A DNA stretch of 37,523 nt from Bacteroidota bacterium (GTDB lineage: Bacteria > Bacteroidota > Bacteroidia > UBA8524): positions 7,576 to 45,098 of the forward strand of contig DQHT01000089.1 in NCBI GenBank assembly GCA_003531115.1, given 5' to 3'. The position numbers and the translations under genes were made by a program. The notes beneath the pieces are model-generated. The model did no database searches. It saw nothing but the letters and a program-made list of their open reading frames with translations, and was not told the DNA's origin. This document shows positions 33,096 to 37,523 of the stretch, piece by piece. The stretch's first letter is position 1. Each line of letters opens with the position of its first letter.

Positions 33096-34284
33096 CCGTG
33101 TCCTCGTCGGACTCCTTTTTATCTTTAGTGGATTCATTAAAGCCAATGACCCGATCGGCTTTTCGTATAAGCTGACGGAATATTACAGCATCTTTGGTTT
33201 GTCCTTTTTGCAACATCAGGAGGTATTGCAGGCTGTAGTGATTTGTGTGGCTGAGATCGTTTTGGGAATCTGCGTGTTGGTGGGAATCCGTATGCGGGTG
33301 ACTTCCTGGTTATTATTGGGTATGATCGTGTTTTTTACCTTCCTCACCGGGTTTACTGCCGTGGGGAATTGGTTTTTTGAAAACCCGGAACATGCCACCA
33401 CGCTGAAGTTTGCGGATATTTTGGGCTTTGTTCCCAAAGAGATCTATTACATGACCGACTGCGGTTGTTTTGGGGATGCCATTAAGCTCACCCCCTTCCA
33501 GTCGTTTTATAAGGACCTTTTTCTAACGGTATTGATCATCCTTATTTTTATTCGGAGGAACCATATTCGTCCGTTTTTTGCCAAAATCCTTCAAACCAAC
33601 CTCATCATCTTCTTTATACTGGCCAGTGCCTCCTTTTCGATCTACTGCTGGACCTATATGCCCGTTATCAATCACCTGTTTTGGGATGAAGGGGCGAATA
33701 TCAGAGAACTGACTGCAGAAGTACCGGCTACCAAAGCAATGGTTTTCATCTATAAAAATAAGGAAACCGGAGCCCTTGAGCGCTTCAATGTGGATGAACT
33801 CGGAAAGCTGACCGACAAACATGAGTTTGTTAACCGTGATGAAGTCATTACTGATCCCGGTGTTCCCGCTAAAATTCACGATTTTTTTATCCGGAACGCT
33901 CAGGGAGAAGACCTCACTGCCCGTATTCTGGATGAAGACGCCTACCAGCTTTTTGTGATCGCTTATGATCTGAAAAACACCCGGCTCAAATCCTATAAGC
34001 ACCTGAAAGGGTTTCTGAGAACCTGGCAGGACAGCGGACATAAGATCTATGCCTTAACAAATTCAGATACTGAAACATTTGAAAAATTCAGGCATGAGCA
34101 TCAGTTGGCATTTCCTTTTTATCAGTTGGACCTTACCGCTTTAAAATCGATCATTCGCAGCAATCCCGGATTTATCCTCATGCACAAGGGGATCGTGGTT
34201 AAACGCTGGTCATCGCGCAATGCTCCCGATCTGAAAAACCTCGAAAAGGCGATCGCTAAATACGAGAAAAAGGGGAAATTATGA
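33073..34284 (+). CDS. BT_3928-type DoxX/MauE-like membrane protein
   Basis: A protein of 403 residues. The N-terminal 170 residues hold four membrane helices of the DoxX/MauE type (GLLFIFSGFIKANDPIGF, AEIVLGICVLVG), with a periplasmic DCGCFGD loop whose cysteines are 130 and 132. A fifth helix (about 178-195) is followed by a soluble C-terminal part, about 215-403, that looks thioredoxin-like (KGFLRTWQDSGHKIYALTNSD, PGFILMHKGIVV) but lacks a CxxC. A link to periplasmic redox or electron flow is inferred. The ATG overlaps the DUF1599 gene by 23 bases and the TGA overlaps the permease ATG (ATGA). Confidence 0.82.
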   Translation: MKVLTGISRVLVGLLFIFSGFIKANDPIGFSYKLTEYYSIFGLSFLQHQEVLQAVVICVAEIVLGICVLVGIRMRVTSWLLLGMIVFFTFLTGFTAVGNWFFENPEHATTLKFADILGFVPKEIYYMTDCGCFGDAIKLTPFQSFYKDLFLTVLIILIFIRRNHIRPFFAKILQTNLIIFFILASASFSIYCWTYMPVINHLFWDEGANIRELTAEVPATKAMVFIYKNKETGALERFNVDELGKLTDKHEFVNRDEVITDPGVPAKIHDFFIRNAQGEDLTARILDEDAYQLFVIAYDLKNTRLKSYKHLKGFLRTWQDSGHKIYALTNSDTETFEKFRHEHQLAFPFYQLDLTALKSIIRSNPGFILMHKGIVVKRWSSRNAPDLKNLEKAIAKYEKKGKL

Positions 34285-35324
34285 GCTTTCTGGTTTACTT
34301 CGGTAAACGTTTGGCTTATGCCTTTCTCACCCTACTTGGGGTGCTCACACTGGTGTTTTTTCTCTTTCAGGTACTCCCCGACCCTGCCCAGTTAACCATG
34401 GGGCAAAGAACGGATGCCAAAAGCATTGAAGCCGCCAGGGAAGAAATGGGCCTTGACCTCCCCGTTCATCTGCGTTATTTTCATTATTTAAATGACCTTT
34501 CACCTATTCACTTTTCGTATGAAGACAATGAAAGGAGCTCGGTTGAAATCAAGCTGGCCCGGGTTTATATCTCTCTGCAGGCGCCCTTTTTTCGTAGTTC
34601 TTACCAGAGTAAAAAACCCGTTGCCCGTATTTTGGGGGAAGCGATGGAAGGCACTGCCGTTCTTGCCCTTACGGCTATGCTTATTGCCGTATTGTTTGGC
34701 ATCGCCGCTGGAGTCTTTTCAGCCCTGTATCATGGTAGCTGGATCGACCGTGCTTTATTGGCCATCAGTACCCTGGGTATTTCGTTACCCTCCTTTTTTG
34801 CCGCCATACTAATTGCCTGGTTGTTTGGTTATGTTGGCCACGCCATAACGGGATTAAGCATGACTGGCAGCCTTGTCGATTATTCCTACGATGAAGGCCG
34901 CCATTATGTATGGAAGAACCTGATCCTGCCGGCTGTTGCCCTGGGAATTCGTCCTCTCGCCATTATCACCCAACTCACCCGTAGTTCCATGTTGGATGTT
35001 TTGGGTATGGATTATATCGTTACGGCCAGGGCCAAAGGATTGAGTGAAGGCCGTGTGTTATGGAAACACGCACTGCCGAACGCACTTAACCCGGTTGTCA
35101 CCTCTATTTCCGGCTGGTTTGCCTCTTTGTTGGCCGGAGCTTTTTTTGTGGAATATATCTTCAACTGGAAAGGCCTGGGCAAAATTACCGTAGAAGCCCT
35201 GGAAAAAGCCGACTACCCTGTAGTTATGGGCAGTGTGCTGTGGGTAGCGCTTATTTTTATCTGTATCAATATGGGTGTCGACATCCTCTATAAAAAGCTT
35301 GATCCACGAATTCAATTGCAATGA
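34281..35324 (+). CDS. ABC transporter permease, DppB/OppB type
   Basis: A protein of 347 residues with six membrane helices. The first helix (KRLAYAFLTLLGVLTLVFFLF) and MGQRTD, then a periplasmic loop larger than usual (residues 65-110) and the EAA-type cytoplasmic loop VTARAKGLSEGRVLWKHALPNA at about 247-268 (given to name the region), match dipeptide/oligopeptide permeases. No second permease, ATPase or binding protein lies next to it, so the partners must be encoded elsewhere. It is translationally coupled on both sides, to the DoxX-like gene and to aroK (ATGA 35321-35324). Confidence 0.9.
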   Translation: MSFLVYFGKRLAYAFLTLLGVLTLVFFLFQVLPDPAQLTMGQRTDAKSIEAAREEMGLDLPVHLRYFHYLNDLSPIHFSYEDNERSSVEIKLARVYISLQAPFFRSSYQSKKPVARILGEAMEGTAVLALTAMLIAVLFGIAAGVFSALYHGSWIDRALLAISTLGISLPSFFAAILIAWLFGYVGHAITGLSMTGSLVDYSYDEGRHYVWKNLILPAVALGIRPLAIITQLTRSSMLDVLGMDYIVTARAKGLSEGRVLWKHALPNALNPVVTSISGWFASLLAGAFFVEYIFNWKGLGKITVEALEKADYPVVMGSVLWVALIFICINMGVDILYKKLDPRIQLQ

Positions 35325-35827
35325 AGGCCCTGTTTCTTGTCGGTTTTATGGGCGCTGGCAAAAGCACCCTGGGTAAAGAACTTGCCCAAAGACTTTCCTG
35401 GGATTTTTATGACCTGGATGAAGAGATAGAACGTATCCATCACCATTCCATCCCTGAGCTTTTCAGTGAATTGGGAGAAACAAAGTTCCGTGTATTGGAA
35501 AAGGAGGTATTGAACGGATTTGAAACAAAGACCGCTTCTTTTGTACTTGCCAGTGGTGGCGGTACCCCGTGCTTCTTTGACAATATGGAATGGATGAAAA
35601 AACAAGGCGAAGTCCTTTTTATTGATACCGAACCCCGGGAACTGCTCAGGCGATTAAAAGGCAAAGAAAGCGGGAGACCCGTTCTAAAATCACTAAAACC
35701 GGAAAGATTTGAAGAAGAAATGCTGATTTTACTGGGAAAAAGAAGGCCATTTTACCTTCAGGCCCCATGGATTCTGGGGAAAAACGTGAGAAATATCGAC
35801 GAAGTTATTCACATGCTCAATAGTTAA
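35321..35827 (+). CDS. aroK: Shikimate kinase
   Basis: A protein of 168 residues that phosphorylates shikimate for aromatic amino acid synthesis. Walker A GFMGAGKST is at 8-16, DLDEEIE at 31-37 (shikimate- and magnesium-binding aspartates), ASGGGTPC at 77-84, and the arginine of the lid in KESGRPVL. The length is normal. It is the last gene of a four-gene overlapping unit, an unusual companion for a peptide permease. Confidence 0.95.
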   Translation: MKALFLVGFMGAGKSTLGKELAQRLSWDFYDLDEEIERIHHHSIPELFSELGETKFRVLEKEVLNGFETKTASFVLASGGGTPCFFDNMEWMKKQGEVLFIDTEPRELLRRLKGKESGRPVLKSLKPERFEEEMLILLGKRRPFYLQAPWILGKNVRNIDEVIHMLNS

Positions 35828-35883
35828 AATGGCACCAAAAGCCTTGCTATCACTGGGTTTATCCGGGTAAATAATGTGAATTA

Positions 35884-35908
35884 TTGTGGAATTTTGGGTT
35901 TTCCACAA
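35884..35908 (+). other. Perfect 8-bp hairpin upstream of the HU gene
   Basis: TTGTGGAA (35884-35891) pairs with TTCCACAA (35901-35908) over a nine-base loop. It is not followed by T residues, so it is not a classic terminator. One arm reads TTTTCCACA, close to a DnaA box, but there is no cluster of such boxes. Confidence 0.4.
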
Positions 35909-35927
35909 GAAAAAATCGCTGAAGCCC

Positions 35928-35957
35928 TTGCAAATAAGGGGTTTATTGCTAAGTTTG
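35928..35957 (+). promoter_or_regulatory. Consensus promoter of the HU gene
   Basis: TTG (35928-35930), 19 bases, TAAGTTTG (35950-35957). Both elements and spacing match the Bacteroidota consensus. A 39-base AT-rich leader separates it from the ATG. It is the best full promoter in the window, as expected for an abundant protein. Confidence 0.75.
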
Positions 35958-35996
35958 ATTAAACATTCATTATACATAAACTAATACAGTAGTACT

Positions 35997-36269
35997 ATGA
36001 ACAAATCAGACCTCATCAACAAAATTGCAGAAGATGCAAAGCTTACTAAAGTTCAAGCTCAGGCTGCATTGAATTCTTTTTTGGATGCTTCTGCGTCTAC
36101 TTTGAAAAAAGGTGACAAAGTGATCCTTGTAGGATTCGGTACTTTTTCCGTAGCTAAAAGAGCTGCAAGAACCGGAAGAAACCCACAAACTGGCAAAGAG
36201 ATCAAAATCGCTGCTAAAAAAGTGGTAAAATTCAAACCAGGTTCTGAGCTTTCTTCTAGCATCAAGTAA
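35997..36269 (+). CDS. HU-type DNA-binding protein
   Basis: A protein of 90 residues of the HU/IHF family ([41 protein letters not shown], then [10 protein letters not shown]). The arm with [12 protein letters not shown] inserts into the minor groove with its proline. It packages and bends DNA and is likely abundant. Lysine-rich with a regular codon choice, a good promoter and a terminator: a single-gene unit. Confidence 0.96.
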   Translation: MNKSDLINKIAEDAKLTKVQAQAALNSFLDASASTLKKGDKVILVGFGTFSVAKRAARTGRNPQTGKEIKIAAKKVVKFKPGSELSSSIK

Positions 36270-36287
36270 TCTGTAATCAAAGGTTTA

Positions 36288-36327
36288 AAGATCCCGGGGC
36301 CACATTGAGGCTGCCGGGATTTTTTTT
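36288..36327 (+). terminator. Terminator of the HU gene
   Basis: A seven-base perfect stem (36291-36297 with 36314-36320, atcccgg/ccgggat) with an inner GCC/GGC pairing and an eight-base T-run. Confidence 0.88.
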
Positions 36328-36338
36328 GAATACATTTG
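36305..36338 (+). promoter_or_regulatory. Promoter of the aminotransferase gene, inside the HU terminator
   Basis: TACATTTG (36331-36338) is a perfect -7 match five bases before the ATG. A TTG at 36305-36307, 23 bases upstream, lies in the loop of the HU terminator. Confidence 0.6.
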
Positions 36339-36343
36339 AAGCG

Positions 36344-37523
36344 ATGTTATCCAACCGTCAATTATTCCTGCGTCATATGGCGCAGACATCTGATGCCCCC
36401 CTTCTGTTGGAAATAACACAGGCAGAAGGTGTTTATCTTTTCGGGGCAGATGGTAAAATGTACCTGGACCTGATTTCCGGGATCAGCGTGAGCAGCCTGG
36501 GACACGGAAACCCTAATGTAAAAGCAGCCATTCAGGAGCAAAGCGAAAAATACCTGCATTTGATGGTATATGGAGAGCTGGTTCAAAGTCCCCAGGTGAA
36601 ACTGGCCACAAGCCTCAGCGCCTTATTACCTGACTCGCTTGATGCTGTTTTTTTTGTAAACTCGGGCAGCGAGGCCGTTGAAGGTGCTTTAAAGCTGGCA
36701 AAGCGGGTGAGCGGCAGAAAAAAGATCATGGCCGTTCGGAATGCCTACCATGGCAGCAGCCACGGGGCCCTGAGCCTGATGAGCGACGAAAACTACAAGC
36801 AGGCCTTTGCTCCGCTCCTGCCTGAAATTTATCATATCAACCTGAATGTTACGGAGGATCTGGAGCAAATCACAAATGAATTTGCCGCAGTGGTCATTGA
36901 ACCTATACAGGGAGAAGCGGGTTATTTGCCCTGCGACCTGGAATACCTGCATGCCCTGCGTCAGAAATGCGACGAAACCGGAACCCTGCTCATTTTTGAT
37001 GAAATACAAAGTGGAATGGGAAGAACCGGGAAACTATTCGCTTTTGAACATTATGCTATTGTTCCCGATATTTTGCTAGTTGCCAAAGCCTTTGGAGCCG
37101 GAATGCCCCTGGGTGCCTTTATCAGTTCCGGGAAAAATATGAACACGCTGACCCATGACCCGGTATTGGGACATATCACCACCTTTGGCGGGCATCCCTT
37201 ATGTTGTGCTGCTTCGCTGGCAGGCCTCAATTTTTTGATGGAAAAAAGATTAATGGCCGGAATCCCGCATAAGGAATGGCTTTTTAAAAACCTCTTGAAG
37301 CATGATAAGATCAGATCCATCAGTGGAAAAGGCCTGATGCTTGCATTGGAATTCTCTGATTTTGAGGAAAATAAGCGTTATATTGATGCCTGTATAGAAA
37401 AGGGATTATTAACCGACTGGTTTCTGTTTGCACCGAATAAAATGCGCATTGCTCCACCACTGACCATCAGCGAACAGGAGATCGAAAAAGCCTGTGAAAT
37501 TATTCTGGATGTTTTGGATGCTT
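36344..37523 (+). CDS. Class III PLP-dependent aminotransferase (partial, runs off the end)
   Basis: At least 393 residues are open up to the window edge; the C-terminal end is missing by few residues. The fold-type I, class III (ornithine/acetylornithine/4-aminobutyrate) pattern is clear: FVNSGSEAVEGALKLA, NAYHGSSHGALSLM, EPIQGEAGYLP, IFDEIQSGMGRTGKLF, and the PLP lysine Lys248 in LVAKAFGAGMPLG. The Asp in DEIQSG binds the pyridine nitrogen. Substrate choice cannot be read from the sequence; arginine- or lysine-pathway enzymes and other omega-transaminases are possible. It starts right after its own -7 element, so it is probably leaderless. Confidence 0.92.
   Translation, partial: MLSNRQLFLRHMAQTSDAPLLLEITQAEGVYLFGADGKMYLDLISGISVSSLGHGNPNVKAAIQEQSEKYLHLMVYGELVQSPQVKLATSLSALLPDSLDAVFFVNSGSEAVEGALKLAKRVSGRKKIMAVRNAYHGSSHGALSLMSDENYKQAFAPLLPEIYHINLNVTEDLEQITNEFAAVVIEPIQGEAGYLPCDLEYLHALRQKCDETGTLLIFDEIQSGMGRTGKLFAFEHYAIVPDILLVAKAFGAGMPLGAFISSGKNMNTLTHDPVLGHITTFGGHPLCCAASLAGLNFLMEKRLMAGIPHKEWLFKNLLKHDKIRSISGKGLMLALEFSDFEENKRYIDACIEKGLLTDWFLFAPNKMRIAPPLTISEQEIEKACEIILDVLDA

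Noticed and set aside
35884..35908. Replication origin signal near the HU gene.
   Set aside because: Only one DnaA-box-like sequence is present and no dnaA, dnaN or box cluster lies nearby.

Overview
The window looks like a chromosome segment of a Bacteroidota bacterium (Flavobacteriia/Cryomorphales-like or Sphingobacteriia-like; I cannot place it more closely). Two things support this. First, the protein families are typical of the phylum: an OmpA protein with thrombospondin type 3 repeats, an Omp28-like lipoprotein, a BT_3928-type DoxX protein, DUF1599, DUF2911, and a DUF4369-type thioredoxin-fold protein. Second, almost every gene that begins a transcription unit has an octamer fitting the phylum's -7 promoter element TAnnTTTG, or the close variant TAnnTTCG, a few bases before its start codon. 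No tRNA, rRNA, CRISPR array, insertion sequence, integrase or phage gene was seen. It is mostly housekeeping DNA with several unusual small-scale structures.

Layout. 1-4.0 kb: the end of a flotillin-like gene (floA), a terminator and a GC-rich inverted repeat, then a minus-strand pair (GT-C-like membrane protein plus MsrA lipoprotein), a MarC-type membrane protein, and a minus-strand pair (XRE regulator plus MazG-like pyrophosphohydrolase) with three palindromic operators at its 5' end. 4.2-11.1 kb: a TonB-dependent receptor, a secreted PIG-L deacetylase, an overlooked 37-residue membrane protein, a sodium:solute symporter and a TerC-type protein, all on the plus strand. 11.1-13.3 kb (minus): DUF2911 protein, DUF456 protein, a four-helix histidine-rich membrane protein and thioredoxin. 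13.5-22.5 kb (plus): a thioredoxin-domain protein, a 500-base region without a convincing gene, class Ia ribonucleotide reductase (nrdB, nrdA), DUF423 protein, SixA-like phosphatase and PriA.

22.5-25.8 kb (minus): a Gfo/Idh/MocA oxidoreductase, a lipoprotein of unknown function and a polyprenyl-phosphate sugar-1-phosphate transferase that probably starts a surface glycan. Divergent from these is pcm. 26.5-30.9 kb (minus): a hotdog thioesterase with smpB, an Omp28-like lipoprotein, and the OmpA/TSP3 protein. 31.0-36.3 kb: a small TPR-like lipoprotein, an inverted array of 7-base repeats, folP (minus), then a plus-strand overlapping operon (DUF1599, BT_3928-like DoxX protein, an orphan DppB-like permease, aroK), and an HU gene. 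The window ends inside a class III aminotransferase gene.

How the parts may work together: the TonB receptor, secreted deacetylase, microprotein and Na+ symporter form a plausible outer-membrane to inner-membrane uptake route, although only the last three genes are physically coupled. NrdA and NrdB make deoxynucleotides. PriA restarts replication forks. The sugar-transferase cluster points to surface polysaccharide. The most noteworthy non-gene structures are the triple operator, the many probable leaderless starts, promoters built on top of terminators, the heptamer inverted array between two stop codons, and possible alternative pairings in the nrdBA upstream region.
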